A stretch of DNA of 64,000 nt, taken from positions 73,944,635 to 74,008,634 of the forward strand of contig OY726569.1 of assembly GCA_963383645.1 (NCBI GenBank), read 5' to 3'. This DNA is from Muscardinus avellanarius. Lineage: Eukaryota; Chordata; Mammalia; Rodentia; Gliridae. The notes beneath the pieces were generated by a model. That model did no database searches, was not told the origin of the DNA, and worked only from the letters and a program-made list of their open reading frames with translations. Positions 1-11,779 of the stretch are shown one piece after another. Every line of letters begins with the position of its first letter. The stretch's first letter is position 1. Position numbers and translations under genes: made by a program.

Positions 1-66
1 AACAAGTTAAATACCATTATTTATCTCTTTACCTAATCTCAATTATCCTCTAAAAGGAAACCATGA

Positions 67-935
67 AGCCAGGTATGGTGGCACATACTTGTAATCTCTG
101 TACTCAGAAGGCTGAGACAGGAGGATTGCAGGTTCAAAGCCAGCCTCAGCAACTTAGCTAGGCCCTCTGCACCTTAGTGAGACTCTGTTTAAAAAAAATA
201 GGGCTGAGGGTGAAGCTTGGAGGTAGAATGCCCCTGAGTTCCATCCTCAATACCACAAAACAAAACAAAACAAAACAAAAAAACAGGTTCTCATTAAGTT
301 GCTGAGGTGAGGCAGGCAAAGACAGGTCTCAGCCTCCCAAGTGCTGAGATTACAGGCATGTAGTGCATGCCTGGCTTATTATTATTATTTTTAAAGACTG
401 GGGTTGCAGATTAGAGGCAGAATGATCCTGGGTTCAATTTCTAGTACCAAAAGGAATTTTTTTTTTTTTTTGATAAGCAAACAAAAAGCGTTAGATGTGG
501 AATTGCTCAGAGTCTTCCCAGAGATTTTCTTTTTAATTGGAGCTTGAACCCAGAGGCATTCTTCCTCCAAACTACACCACAGAGATTCTCCTAAGTATCC
601 CAAGTACTGGGATTACAAGTATGGACCACCTTACCCAGCTCCAGATAATCTTTTGACTCCAAAGAAACTCCTGGGTACCAGTCCCCACGTACAACAGAAA
701 TCCAGTTCCCCCATGGTGATTAAAATCAATCACCTCAAGCTGGGCGTGGTGGTGCACGTTTGTAATCCCTGCACTTGGGAAGCTGAGACAGGAGGATCAC
801 ACAGATTCGAAGCCAGCCTCAGCTACTTAGTGAGGCTCTCGGCAACTTAGTGAGACCTTGTTTCCAAATAAAATATAAAATAGGTCTGGGAGTATAGCCC
901 AGAGGTAGAAAGCCTCTGGGTTCCACCCCCAGAAC

Positions 936-967
<32 letters not shown>

Positions 968-979
968 AAAAAAAAAAAA
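67..979. mobile_element. SINE cluster (B1/ID dimers, whole and partial)
   Basis: A full + copy spans 67-283. A 5' half lies on the minus strand at 284-378, an ID-like tail on + at 391-456, an internally deleted minus copy at 525-643, and a full + copy at 738-979 whose tail became a (CA)n plus A-run. The short gap 457-524 is simple A/T sequence. Confidence 0.8.
937..979. repeat. (CA)n plus A-run in a SINE tail
   Basis: A CA array directly continues the CCCCAGAACCAC end of the + SINE. Confidence 0.85.
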
Positions 980-1131
980 TCAATCACCTCAGCTGGTTGG
1001 AGGAGTTTCTTCCCAGGTATTGTTGGTTCAGTGGCATAAGGGGCCCCAGATGGCCAGGTGGCATCTCAATTTCCTCTCAATGGAACTGTTGTGTTTCACG
1101 ACACAAGCATTTCTCTGTTGGGAACTAAGAC

Positions 1132-1664
1132 TTTCCTGGTTGCACATGCCTATAATCCCAGATATTCAAGAGACTGAGGCAAGTGGTTCACAAATTTAAG
1201 GCCATAATGAGCAATTTAGAAAGATAAGCTATAGCCAGGCGTGGTGGCGCACGCTTGTAATCCCAGCATTTGGGAGGCTGAGACCTGGAGGATCACGGTT
1301 CGCGGACAGCCTCAGCTACTTAGTGAGGCCCTCTGCAACTCACTGAGACCCGGTTTCAAAATAAAGAATAAAAAATAGGGCTGAGGGTGTAGCTTGGAGG
1401 TAGAATGCGCCTGGGTTCCATCCCCTGTACTGTGAAGGGAAGAAAGAGAAAGAAGGAAAGAAAGAAAAGAAAGAAAGAGGGAGGAAAGAGAAGGGAGGAA
1501 GGAAGGAAGGAAGGAAGGAAAAAAGATAGATCAGGATTGGGGTGTAGCTTGGAGGTAGAATGCCCCTGGGTTCAGTCCCTAAATACTGAAGAGGAAAAAA
1601 AAATCTGAGACCCCACTTTCAATTCTTTTGGAATTGAAGTGAAATTGCTGTATAATATGGTAAC

Positions 1665-1696
<32 letters not shown>

Positions 1697-1885
1697 GTTT
1701 AATTCATTTATTTTTTTGTGGTGATTGAGACTGAATCTAGGGGCATACTACATCTGATATACACCCCCAACCTTATTTTGTTTTTTATTTAAAAATAGCA
1801 TCTAAGTTGCTGAGGGCCTTCCTAAGTTGCTGAGGCTGCTTCCAAACTGTGATCCTCCTGTCTCAGCCACCATGCCTAGCTATTT
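1132..1885. mobile_element. SINE copies with GAAA/GGAA and CTTT repeats
   Basis: A degraded + left half (1132-1232) runs directly into a full + copy (1233-1440), then a GAAG/GGAA-rich tract (1441-1524) and a + tail (1525-1592). (CTTT)n at 1664-1696 precedes a minus copy at 1710-1885. Confidence 0.75.
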
Positions 1886-1925
1886 TTAATTCTTTTGAGG
1901 AAGTACCATACCTCAAGAGATATCT

Positions 1926-2385
1926 TTTTTTTTTTTTTTAATGTGTGGTACCAGGATTGAACTCAGGGGCATTCTACTTCCAAGCTACACTTCTAGCCCT
2001 ATTTCTTATTCTTTATTTTGAAACAGAGTCTCATTACGTTGTAGAGGGCCTCACAAGTTGCTGAAGCGGAGCTGGGCGTGGTGGTGCACACTTGTAATCC
2101 CAGAGCTTGGGAGGCTGAGACAGGAAGATCGCACAGGTTCGAAGCCAGCCTCAGCTACTTAGTGAGGCTCTCAGCAATTTAGTGAGACCCTGTTTCCAAA
2201 TAAAATATAAAAAGAGGTCTGGGAGTATACGTGGAAAAGTCCCTGGGTTCCACCTCCAGTACCATTAAAAAACAAAACAAAACAAAAAAACCCACCAAGT
2301 TGCTAAAGCTGGCCACACACCTACAATCCTGTCTCAGTCTCTCAAGCATTGAGATTACAAGCGTGCATCACTATGCCTGGCTTTT
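1926..2385. mobile_element. Nested SINE: + copy inside a minus copy
   Basis: The minus copy is split into 1926-2070 and 2300-2385 by a + copy of the CCAAATAAAATATAAAA type at about 2071-2299. The target CAAGTTGCT(G/A)AAGC is present on both sides of the insert. Confidence 0.75.
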
Positions 2386-2404
2386 GGCAGTTATCTTTTT
2401 TCTT

Positions 2405-3246
2405 TTGCAATAGTGAGGACTGAACCCAGGGGCATTCTATCTTCGAGTTACACCCCAGCCCTATTTATATATTTTTTTTTTTTGGCGGAACTGGGGATGG
2501 AACCCAGGGGCATTCTACCTCCAAGCGACACTCCTAGCGCTATTTTTTATTTTTTATTTTGAAACAGGATCTCACTGAGTTGCAAAGGGTCTCACTAAGT
2601 AGTAGCTGAGGCTGTCCGTGCACCGCGATCCTCCTGTCTCAGCCTCCCGAATGCTGGGATTACAAGCGTGTGCCACCATGCCTGGCTCAGCCCTATTTTA
2701 TTTTTTATTTTGAAACAGGGTCTTCCTAAGTTGCTTAGAGCCTCACTAAGTAGCTGAGGCTAGACGTGAACCTGTATCCTCCTGTCTCAGCCTTCCAAGT
2801 ACTGGGATTACAAGTGTGTGCCACCATGCCTGGCTTCACCATATTTTTTATTTTTTTGGTATTGAGGGTGGAACCCAGGGGCCTTTCTACCTCGGGGCTA
2901 TACTCCCAGACCTATATTATACTTTATTTGGAAATAGGGTCTCACTAAGTTGTTGAGAGTCTCACTAAGTAGCTGAGGCTGGCTTTGAACCTGTGAAGAT
3001 CCTCCTGTCTCAGCCTCCTAACCGTTGGGATTACAAGTGTGCAGTGTGCGCCACCACGCCTGGCTTCAATATATATATATGCTCCCAGACCTTTTTTTTT
3101 TAATATATATTTTATTTGAAAACAGGGTCTCACTAAATTGCTGAGAGCCTCACTAAGTAGCCAAGGTTAACTTTAAATCTGTGCAATCCTCCCATCTCAG
3201 CCTCCCAAGCTCAAGGATTACAAGTGTACACCACCACGTCTGGATT
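2405..3246 (-). mobile_element. Serial minus-strand SINE cluster
   Basis: At least four copies lie in the same orientation. The copy at 2467-2687 interrupts another (2405-2466 and 2688-2837), with CAGCCCTATTT repeated at the junctions. Further copies follow at about 2843-3064 and 3080-3243. Confidence 0.75.
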
Positions 3247-3290
3247 CAACAGATATCTTAACTGAGAAAATTAATATAAAGAGTTGTTGG

Positions 3291-3693
3291 AAGCCAGGTG
3301 TGGTGGCACACCCTTGTAATCCCAGCATTTGGGAGGCTGAGACAGGAGGATCCTGGTTCACAGCCAGACTTAGCTACTTAGACCCTCTACAACTGGTGAG
3401 ACCCTGTTTTAAAATTGAGAATTAAAAGTAGGGCTGGGAGTATAGCTCAGAGGTAGAATGCCCCTGGGTTCAATTCCCAGCATACCCCCCTCACGCACAC
3501 AAGTTGTTAGAAAGCTGAGCATGGTGATGCATGCCTATAATCCTAGTACTTGGGAGGCCGAGAAAAGAAGATTGCAGGTTTGAGGCCCTCTGGGACTTAG
3601 TGAGACCTTGTTTCCAAATAAAAAATAAAATAGGGCCAGGAATGTAGCTCAGAGGTGGCGTGCCCCTGGGTTCAATCCCCAGCATCACACACA

Positions 3694-3748
<55 letters not shown>
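3291..3748 (+). mobile_element. Two + SINEs inserted at one target, ending in a CA microsatellite
   Basis: Copies at 3291-3487 and about 3511-3686 are separated and flanked by near-identical targets (AGTTGTTGGA, AGTTGTTAGA, ATTGTTGGA). The second tail has grown into (CA)n, with a CGCGCG interruption, to 3748. Confidence 0.75.
3686..3748. repeat. (CA)n with CGCG interruption
   Basis: The tail of the second + SINE in the serial pair; about 60 bp. Confidence 0.9.
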
Positions 3749-3750
<2 letters not shown>

Positions 3751-3752
3751 AT

Positions 3753-4535
3753 TGTTGGAGATATCACAGACACTGAAGAACCAAGAGGGGAAATTAGAAC
3801 AAAGAGGTCGTAACTGTATGAAGTAGATGGTGAAATATGGGATTAAAATCGAGTTTATTGGGACAAAACTCTTGAAAGGGGAGCCCTAGAGAGCTGGAGC
3901 CCAGACTCTGAGTGCACATGATGCTTGACGTATCCCGGGAGCTGTAGAGTTCAGAGCGGCTCCCAGTGCCGGGCCTCAGACCTCAAGGAGAGCTGCTGGC
4001 TGGGGAGTTAGAGGGCTTGTGAAGGGGCTTGTTCTGAGAGTGTGGGGAGAAGTCCAGAGCTGGAACCCACTGCTGCTGGCTTGAAGAGCCGTTGCCTGGG
4101 CAACACTGAAAGAAACAGGAAACAAACAGGAAGCACCAAGTCCCTTCTCCCCCCATCCCACTTTCTGATCTCCCACTACTGGCAGAAACTAAGGGAGACA
4201 GGGCCAGCAAAAGGGAAAATGTGGATTGCTGAGGTCCAGCTTGAGCCCCCGGAGCAGAGTGTAGAAGGGTGGGTTTGAGGCTGAGGAACAACTTCCTTAT
4301 AATCAGCATAGTTAGACAACCCTCCTTCAGCTGAGGGTCGGAGCGAGGCAGCAGGCCAGGCCATTTCACAGGGTTTCAGCGTTAGCGAGGAGATGAGTCG
4401 TGGAGAGAGAGCTGCAACTTATGTGGAGCAAGGAGACGAGAGGAACTGGTTATAGCACATGGAAGGATCTGCTGGCGTTGATAAACTTAGTGTGAGAAGC
4501 CTGGAGTCTAATGTAGTACAATTCAAAGTATAGTC
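3753..4535 (-). other. SINE-free stretch; possible minus-strand LTR
   Basis: About 780 bp have no SINE. Read on the minus strand there is an AATAAA (complement of 3854-3859) and an end in CCAACA, which resembles the 3' part of an LTR. I could not find a convincing target duplication or a start. It may instead be unique sequence. Open frames here are not similar to any family I know. Confidence 0.3.
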
Positions 4536-4571
4536 TTTGACTGGCCAGTCTCCAATTTTTTAAAAATTGTG

Positions 4572-4995
4572 TTTTCTTGGAACTGGGGATTGAATCCAGG
4601 GGCATTCTACCTCTGAACTACATCTCCAGCCCTATTCTTTATTTTGAAACAGGGTCTCACTAAGTTGTAGAGGGTCTCACTAAGTAGCTAAGGCTGGCCG
4701 TGAACCTGCAGTTCTCTTGTCTTGGCCTCCCAAGTACTGGGATTCCAAACGTGTGCCACCATGCTTGGCTTTAATAAAGTATTAAAAATAATAAAATAAA
4801 AATATAAAATATTGGGCGTGGTGGCGCATGCTTGTAATCCCCACGCTTGGGAGGTGGAGATAGGAGGATGGCGCAGGTTCGAAGCCAGCCGCGCTGGCTT
4901 AAGAGACCCTGTTTCCAAATAAAAATATAAAAAATAGGTCTGGGAGTGTAGCCTGGAGGTAGAAGGGTTTCCAGGAACCCCAGTACCACCAAAAA
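4572..4995. mobile_element. Minus SINE followed by + short-type SINE
   Basis: A minus copy spans 4572-4771. A + copy at about 4812-4995 belongs to the short type with GCTGGCTTAAGAGACC in the middle. Confidence 0.8.
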
Positions 4996-5316
4996 CAAAC
5001 AAACAAAAATATAAAATATCAAAGTAAAATATTAAGTATTTAAAGTAAATATAATATTAATTGATATTTAAACATTAAGTATTTAAGTAATATTTTATTA
5101 TGTATATACAACATATGTATGTGTATATATGTACACATACACACCCCACATTGTATTCAGTTTGTTTTTATCCTCAACAAGATAAAAGCTTGTGCCATGA
5201 TGCCACTGAGCACAGTGTTTGGTGCCTCCAGAACTTCTGTAGGAAGATTTTTCTCATCCAAGCACTTGAGCAGCACTGGTCTAGGAAGTATTTAAAGTAT
5301 TTAGTGACACAACTTT

Positions 5317-6300
5317 GTGTGGGCATGTTGGCACACACCTGTGATCCTGGTATTTCAGAGGCCGCGACAAGGTGAAGGCCAGCCTCCGCAATCTAGTGAG
5401 ACTCTCAGCAACCTAGTAAGACCCTGTTTCAAAACAAAAAGTGTAAAGGGCTCGGGGTGAATACTCCTGGAGTTAGAATGCCCCGAATTTAACACACACA
5501 CACACACACACACACAGTAACTTCTACCAACTGTTCTTTTTTGTATCTAATTCTAACAATGATTTTCTCTCCAATGTCTTTTCCTCTAAAATATCCCTAC
5601 CAAAAGCTAATATTCAAATTGAACTAATTAAGAAAAAAATATTTTAAAAAAGTGGTAAAATCATGGCTCTCAGATATAAGTGAATATGGGTCAAAGGTTT
5701 TAGTTGTTGTTTTTTGTGGAACTAGGGATGAAACCCAGGCCTATCTACCTTGGGGCTACACTCCCAGACCTATTTTATTTTTTTGAATTTGGGAACAGGG
5801 TCTTGCTAAGTTGCTATGTCTTGCTCAGCTTAGTACTTGGGAGGCTGAGACAGGAGGATCCAGGTTCATGGCCAGCCTCATTTACTTAGTGAGGCCCAAC
5901 ACAACTTAATGAGACTCTGTTTCAAGATAAAGAATAAAAAAATTGGGCTGGGGTACCTTGGAGGTAGAATACCCCTGGGTTCAATCCCTAGTACCACAAA
6001 AAATAAAAAACTAAAAACAATAAAAATACGATAGGGCTGGGGGTATATAGTTTAAAGATAGAATGTCCCTGCTTCCGATCCCTAGTATAGAAAAAAAAAA
6101 AAAAAAAAAGTTTTCACCGGGTGTGGTGACGAACGCTTGTAATACCGTGCTTGGGAGGCTGAGACAGGAGGATCGCACAGGTTTGAAGCCAGCCTCAGCT
6201 ACTTAGTGAGGCTCTCATCAACTTAGTGAGACCCTGTTTCCAAATAAAATATAAAATAGGTCTGGGAGTGTAGTTCCACCACCACCAAAAAAAAAAAGTT
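5317..6300. mobile_element. SINE copies, both strands
   Basis: A + copy at 5317-5490 ends in (CA)n to 5516. After about 190 bp of AT-rich non-repeat sequence there are a minus partial (5708-5830), a + copy (5830-6005), a + tail (6029-6108) and a + copy (6115-6297). Confidence 0.75.
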
Positions 6301-6611
6301 TTCTTTAACATAAGCTGCTGATTTAGGGGAAATATCTTGAAAGTAAGTAATTTTCACTGAATCTTCATTTTCACTATGGCACCCTACCCTAACTAGACAA
6401 AGTATTCTTTACCTTCTCCAGGGAATCAATTCTCAGCCTTTTACAGGGGGCAGGAGAAGAGATCTGGTGGTTTAAATCTCTTGAAACAGAATTTGAACTG
6501 TTAAAATTATGGGAGGCCTTGTTTGTTTGTTTGTTTGTTGGACTGAGCTCCTGCACTAGACCCCAAGAGACCAGACCAAATGAAAATGGAGTCCCTCCTG
6601 CTGCTAACTAC

Positions 6612-7028
6612 TGTTGTAGGAAACTAGGTCCCCAGAGACAAGAGCCAGTGCCGAGAGTTGGATAGCAGGTCACTTTATTCACAGGTGAAGACTCAGTAAG
6701 CAAAGTTTCAGGTCTGAGCCCCAAACTCAGAACATGCAAGTTCTTTTACATTTGGTCACTCATTTTACAGGGGAGGGATAAGCAAGAGATGTGGTTTTTC
6801 CCTAACATTACAAGATGCGGAAGTGGAATAGCAATTAGTACATTGTTTCTCAGTTCGGTGCCTTATCTCACAGGCTCTGCTCATTAATGTCTTAGGGGGC
6901 CTATGAAGTAGCTTCACTTCTCTGTCTTATTCCTAGGCTTCTAGCCAAAAGGAGTGTCAAGTACCTAGCCAGGATCCTGTCACAGAATAGCTCCAAGGAC
7001 AGAGCTGGGCTCCGGCCTCACTACCACA
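6612..7028 (-). mobile_element. Solo LTR of an endogenous retrovirus (class II-like)
   Basis: On the minus strand the element begins TGTGGTAG and ends CTACAACA, a good TG...CA inverted terminal pair. It has an AATAAAGTGA polyadenylation motif about 60-70 bases before the end. At 417 bp it fits a solo LTR. I could not confirm a target duplication, because a SINE sits immediately beside it at 7029, so the boundary is tentative. No internal retroviral genes are visible. Confidence 0.55.
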
Positions 7029-7445
7029 TAATTTTTTTTTTTTGTATTGGGAATTCAGGGGCATTCTACCTATGAGTTACACCCCCAGCCCTTTTTATTG
7101 TTTATTTATTTATTTATTGCGGGTCTGGGGATGGAACCCAGGGGCATTCGACCTCCGAGCTACACCCCCTGCCCTATTTTTTATTCTTTATTTTGAAACC
7201 GGGTCTCACTGAGTTGCAAAGGGCCTCGCTAAGTAGCTGAGGCTGTCTGCGAATCGCAATCCTCCGGTCTCAGCCTCCAAAATGCTGGGATTACAAGCGT
7301 GCGCCGCCTGGCTTTATTGTTTATTTTGAAACGAAGTTTTGCTAGGTTGCTGAGTCTCGCTACTTGCTGAGGCTGGCCTGGAACCTGTAATCCTCCAGCC
7401 TTAGCCTCCCAAGTCCTGGGATTCCACGTGTGGGCCAACGGCACT
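7029..7445 (-). mobile_element. Nested minus-strand SINE pair
   Basis: A copy at about 7101-7317 interrupts another (7029-7100 and 7320-7445). (TTTA)n marks the A-tail of the inner copy. Confidence 0.75.
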
Positions 7446-8055
7446 CAGGTTCCTTTGCTTCTTGAGATGCCTGATGCTCCCGGTTTTGGAGCCTGTGAGG
7501 TTCCCTGGGGGCAAATCAGGCCTCCTCTTGACCATCTGCTTTGATGGATGGTCAGTTTGCTAAATCAGTTCGCACTGTCCTCTTGCTTTCCAGCTTCTAA
7601 ACTTTTAGTGATTTGATCTCCTCTGCTCTTCTCTAGAGGCTGATTATATAGACAGACAATACCCACTCCATATATGATAATAGAACTCTAACTCCCAAGC
7701 TCGGTGGCAATTAGGACTTGGACCATGAGTCAGCCTCCCTATATTTTGCCCCACTTCTAACTCAGGACCAATGGGAGAAAACTAAACCAATCATATAAGA
7801 AGCCCGGCTTCTGGCTAGCCCGCTTCCGGTTTCCGCTTGTTAATGATCTCCAATCTGAGCATGTCTGAAGCCCCACTTTTACTGTGGCTATTCCCCTGCC
7901 TGGCTTTCCAGGCCCTGCCAAACACAGTTCTGAGAGCTAACTCCTGCTACAGCAAAGCTGGAGACCCTCTGTGTTCATCAAGGTGGTCCTCATCTTCTTT
8001 CCAGAAGTTTGGACCCTTGCTGATTCTGTCTCTGATTGATACCTCAAGCTTCTAG
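7446..8055. other. SINE-free stretch, LTR-like right half
   Basis: The right part (about 7735-8055) has a CCAAT box (CCAATGGGAG), CATATAAGAAG as a TATA-like element and a C/T-rich downstream part, in + orientation. This resembles the U3/R of a retroviral LTR, but no clear ends were found. The left part is unassigned. Confidence 0.3.
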
Positions 8056-8735
8056 GGCTTTTTTGTTTTTAGGGATTGAACCCAGGGCTATTCTATCTCT
8101 AAGCTACACCACAGTCATTATTATTATAATAATTATTATAATTATTATTATTATTAATTTATTTTTGCTGTACTGGGGATAGAACCCAGGGATATTCTAC
8201 CACCAAGTTACACCCCCAGCCCTATTTTTTATTCTTTTTTTGTGTGTGTGTGGTACTAGGGTTGAAACCCAGATGCTTTCTACCTCCGGGCTATACTCCC
8301 AGACCTTTTTTATATTTTATTTGGAAACAGGGTCTCACTAAGTTGCCAAGAGCCTCACTAAGTAGCTGAGGCTGGCTTCGAACCTGTGAGATCTTCCTGT
8401 CTCAGCCTCCCAAGCACGGGGATTACAAGTGTGCGCCACCACACCTAGCTTATTCTTTATTTTGAAACAGGGTCTCACTGAGTTGCAAAGGGTCTCACTA
8501 AGTATCTGAGGCTGTCCGTGAACCGTGATCCTCCTGTCTCAGTCTCCCAAATGCTGGGATTACAAGCGTGCACCACCATGCTCAGCCCTATTATTTGTTT
8601 TGAAACAGGGTCTTGCTAGGTTGCTGAGAGCCTTGTTAAGTTGCTAAGACTGTCCTTGAACCTGTAATCCTTTTGCCTCAGCCTCAAAATAATGGGACTA
8701 TAGGCATGCGGATTATAGGCTACCACAGCCTTTGA
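8056..8735 (-). mobile_element. Minus-strand SINE cluster
   Basis: A tail (8056-8115), an AT-rich (TTA)n spacer, and nested copies at about 8164-8735 are all in minus orientation. One copy inside (about 8240-8455) is flanked by repeated TTATTCTTT. Confidence 0.7.
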
Positions 8736-8969
8736 ATTTTTTATACCTTTACCTACAAAGCTTCAGCTCAGCCCATTCCTCTCCCTTAAGTGTGCCGTTC
8801 CCTACTGAGTGGAAGACATGATGATTCACCAGTCTTTGAACACGCATTCTTTACTGACTTGTCCTACTGTATGCATATGTGTTTGAACAAGCATGTGAAC
8901 ATGCACACTCATGAGAGTGTGTCTCACCTTCATTCTCAGGGGACTTCATGCACTTCTAAATTACCATAG

Positions 8970-9162
8970 GCAGCCAGGCAGAGTGGGGCATACTTATAAT
9001 CCCAGTACTTGGGAGGCTGAGACAAGAGAATCGTGCGAGGTTCGAAGCCAGCCTTAGCTGGCTTAAGAGACTCTGTCTCCAAATAAAATATAAAATAGGT
9101 CTGGGAGTGTAGCCCAGAGGTAGAAGGCCCCTGGGTTCCATTCTCATTACCACCACCCCCCC

Positions 9163-9246
<84 letters not shown>

Positions 9247-9285
9247 TGGGGGTATAAAATGCCCCTGGCTTCAATCTCTAGTATC
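8970..9285 (+). mobile_element. SINE with compound (AT)(AG)(TG) microsatellite in its tail
   Basis: A + copy at 8970-9167 is followed by (AT)n, (AG)n and (TG)n to 9244, then another ID-like tail at 9245-9285. Confidence 0.75.
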
Positions 9286-9667
9286 ACAAAATAAACAAAT
9301 AAATTAATCAATTAATTACCATAGGCATCTCTTCTAGTGATAACCCCATTCCAGCTCTATAAGAAAACAAAGTTCTCTATCCCCATAAACCACCAGAAAA
9401 GCCTAACTCTTCTCACAAACAGACAGTCTTTTGTGTTTCTACCTGGCTTCTAAGCTCTTGCGTGTACAAGTAATAGCTACCCTATAAATTATAAGTTATC
9501 TTATCTGTATAGTAGATGATGATATTGTAAAGTTAAGAGAAGAAAGGTGAGTAGAAAGGGTGGACAGAGACTCAATGAAAGAGGACTTTCAGAGCTATTA
9601 TGCTGTGGTTCCTCGTGTGTGTGTGCGCACGCGCGCACGCGTGTGTGCGTGTGTGTGTGTGTGTGTG

Positions 9668-10412
9668 TTGCTAGGGATTGAAGTTGGGGATTTTATCTCT
9701 GAGCTACACCCTCAGCTCAATTTTATTTTTTGTTTTGGAACAGGGTCTTGTTATATTGCTGAGATTGTCATTGAAACTGTGATCCTCCTGTCTCAGCCTA
9801 TCAAGTCCTGGGGTTATAAACATGCATCACCACATCCAACTTCAGCCTTTTAAATTTATTTTATTATTATTATTATTCTTGTGTGTGTGGTACTGAGGGT
9901 GGAATCCAGGGGCTTTTCTACCTCTGGGCTATACTCCCAGACCTATTTTATATTCTGTTTGGAAATAGGGTCTCACTAAGTTGCTGAGAGCCTAAGTAGC
10001 TGAGGCTGGCTTCGTACCTGTGTGATCCTCCTGTCTAGCCTCCCAAAGCGCTGGGATTACAAGCGTGCATCACCACACCCAGCTTGTTTTGTATTTTGAA
10101 ACAGAATCTCACTAAGTTGCTGAGGCTGGCCTTAAAACTGTCAATCCTCTGTCTCTGCCTCCCAAATACTGGAACTATAGGTGTGCACCACCGTGTCTGA
10201 CTTTTTTCTTTTTTTTTTTTTTTTGGTGGTACTGGGGTTTCTGGAAGCCCTTCTACCTCCGGGCTACACTCCCAGACCTATTTTTACATTTTTTAAATTT
10301 GGAAACAGGGTCTCCTAAGCCAGCGCTCGTGGCTGGCTTCGAACCTGCGGGATCCTCCTGTCTCTGCCTCCCAAGTGCGGGGATTACAAGCGTGTGCCAC
10401 CACGCCCGGCTA
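9668..10412 (-). mobile_element. Minus-strand SINE cluster
   Basis: Copies lie at about 9668-9845, 9885-10085, 10086-10205 and 10210-10412. The last is the short type and keeps a near-consensus GCCGGGCGTGG start (as CCACGCCCGGC). A (TG)n with CGCG units at 9616-9669 adjoins the first. Confidence 0.75.
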
Positions 10413-10429
10413 TGACTTTTTTCTTTCTT

Positions 10430-10738
10430 TCTTTTTGGCAGTACTAGTGATCAAACCCAGGTCTCCCACATGCTAGACAAGTGTTCTACCATTGAGCTAC
10501 ATCCCCAGCCCCCAGGCTGTTCATGCCTCTCAATTCCACCTGCAAGTAGTGGCTTCCACCTTCACCTCTGTGGCAGGAGAGAGCACCGGAGCTCCAGCCG
10601 TCAGGTACTTCCCCTGCCTCCCCTTGCTCCTCTCCTTCTCTTCCTCTTCCTCTTCTCCTCCTCTGTGGTGCTGGGGATTGAACCCAGCACATCACTCATG
10701 CTAAGAACAGGTTCCACAGTGAGCTGCACTGCCAGCCA
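10430..10738 (-). mobile_element. Two ID-type SINE monomers with full tRNA-like part
   Basis: Copies at 10430-10510 and 10665-10738 on the minus strand keep the segment complementary to CTAGACAAGTG between the two promoter boxes. The dimeric SINEs of this window lack that segment. They look older, or from a separate ID lineage. Confidence 0.65.
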
Positions 10739-10947
10739 GAGCTACTGGGTGCTGTCTAGGCGAGGGAGAAGCAGGGAGGCAGTGATAAAAGATAGAGCCC
10801 ATGGGAGTTATCTGTCCTCCGTTCAGCAACACTGCTGAAAGCCCTAGGAAAAACCTCGCTCATACCTCATTGGCCATAACTTAGTTATGTGGCCACATCT
10901 ATTCTCAATGGAGATAGAAAACTGTACTGTTTGAAAATGCATTTTTT

Positions 10948-11395
10948 TAAACCGGGTGTGGTGGCGTACGTTTGTAATCCCAGCATTCGGGAGGCTGAGA
11001 CCAGAGGATTGCAGTTTGTGGACAGCCTCAGCTACTTAGTGAGACCCTGTTTCAAAAATAAAAGAATAAAGCCGGGCATGGTGGAGCATGCTTGTAATCC
11101 CCACTCTTGGGAGGCTGAGACAGGAGGATGGCACAGGTTCAAAGCCAGCCTCAGCTACTTAGTGAGGCTCTCAGCAACTTAGTGAGACCCTGTTTCCAAA
11201 TAAAATATAAAATAGGTCTGGGAGTATAGCCCGGAGGTAGGAAGCCCCTGGGTTCCACCCCAAGTACCACTAAAAAGTAAAACAAAAGAAAAGAAAAGAA
11301 AAGAAAAAATAGGGCAGGGGGTGTAGCTCAGGGGTCGAATGTCCCTGAGTTCCATCCCTAGACCGGCAAAAAAAAAAAGAAAAGAAAAAAAAAGC
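10948..11395 (+). mobile_element. Nested + SINEs
   Basis: A + copy (10948-11070 and 11307-11390) is interrupted by a second + copy (about 11071-11306). AGAATAAA-like sequence lies at the left junction and an AAGAAAAGAAAA tail at the right. Confidence 0.75.
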
Positions 11396-11403
11396 ATTTT
11401 TAA

Positions 11404-11578
11404 GTGTGTGTGGTACTAGGGATTGAACCCAGGGACATGCTATCACTGAGCGACAATCCCTGGACCTATTGTATTTTTATTTGAAACAGGTTCTGACTAA
11501 GTTGCTGAGGCTGGCCTTGGACCTGGGATCCTCCTGAGCACTAAGACTATTATCAGTGTGCTCCATCACGCCTGGCTT
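11404..11578 (-). mobile_element. Minus-strand SINE
   Basis: The ID-like tail (GATTGAACCCAGGG) and left half (CATCACGCCTGGCTT) are recognisable; the middle is diverged. Confidence 0.7.
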
Positions 11579-11779
11579 GGATCTATGTTTTCAACTCACT
11601 TGGCAAATACTTGGCAGTGTACTTGTTGAACAGTATGCTACTGATGAGGTGGAATCGAAGAAATAAAGTTTTAGGTAGAAAGAAGACACATTGGGAAGAA
11701 AGGAAAAAATATGGTTTTAAAATCTGAAACAGCTTGATTATTCTTAAAAATTCAAGCCAAGCCCATACTTTTAAATCAT

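Noticed and set aside
3983..4369. 128-codon open frame on the minus strand
   Set aside because: No recognisable domain; it overlaps another open frame in a different phase and sits in a possible LTR. Treated as chance.
10470..10838. 122-codon open frame across two ID elements
   Set aside because: Mostly SINE-derived on the antisense strand; no independent support.
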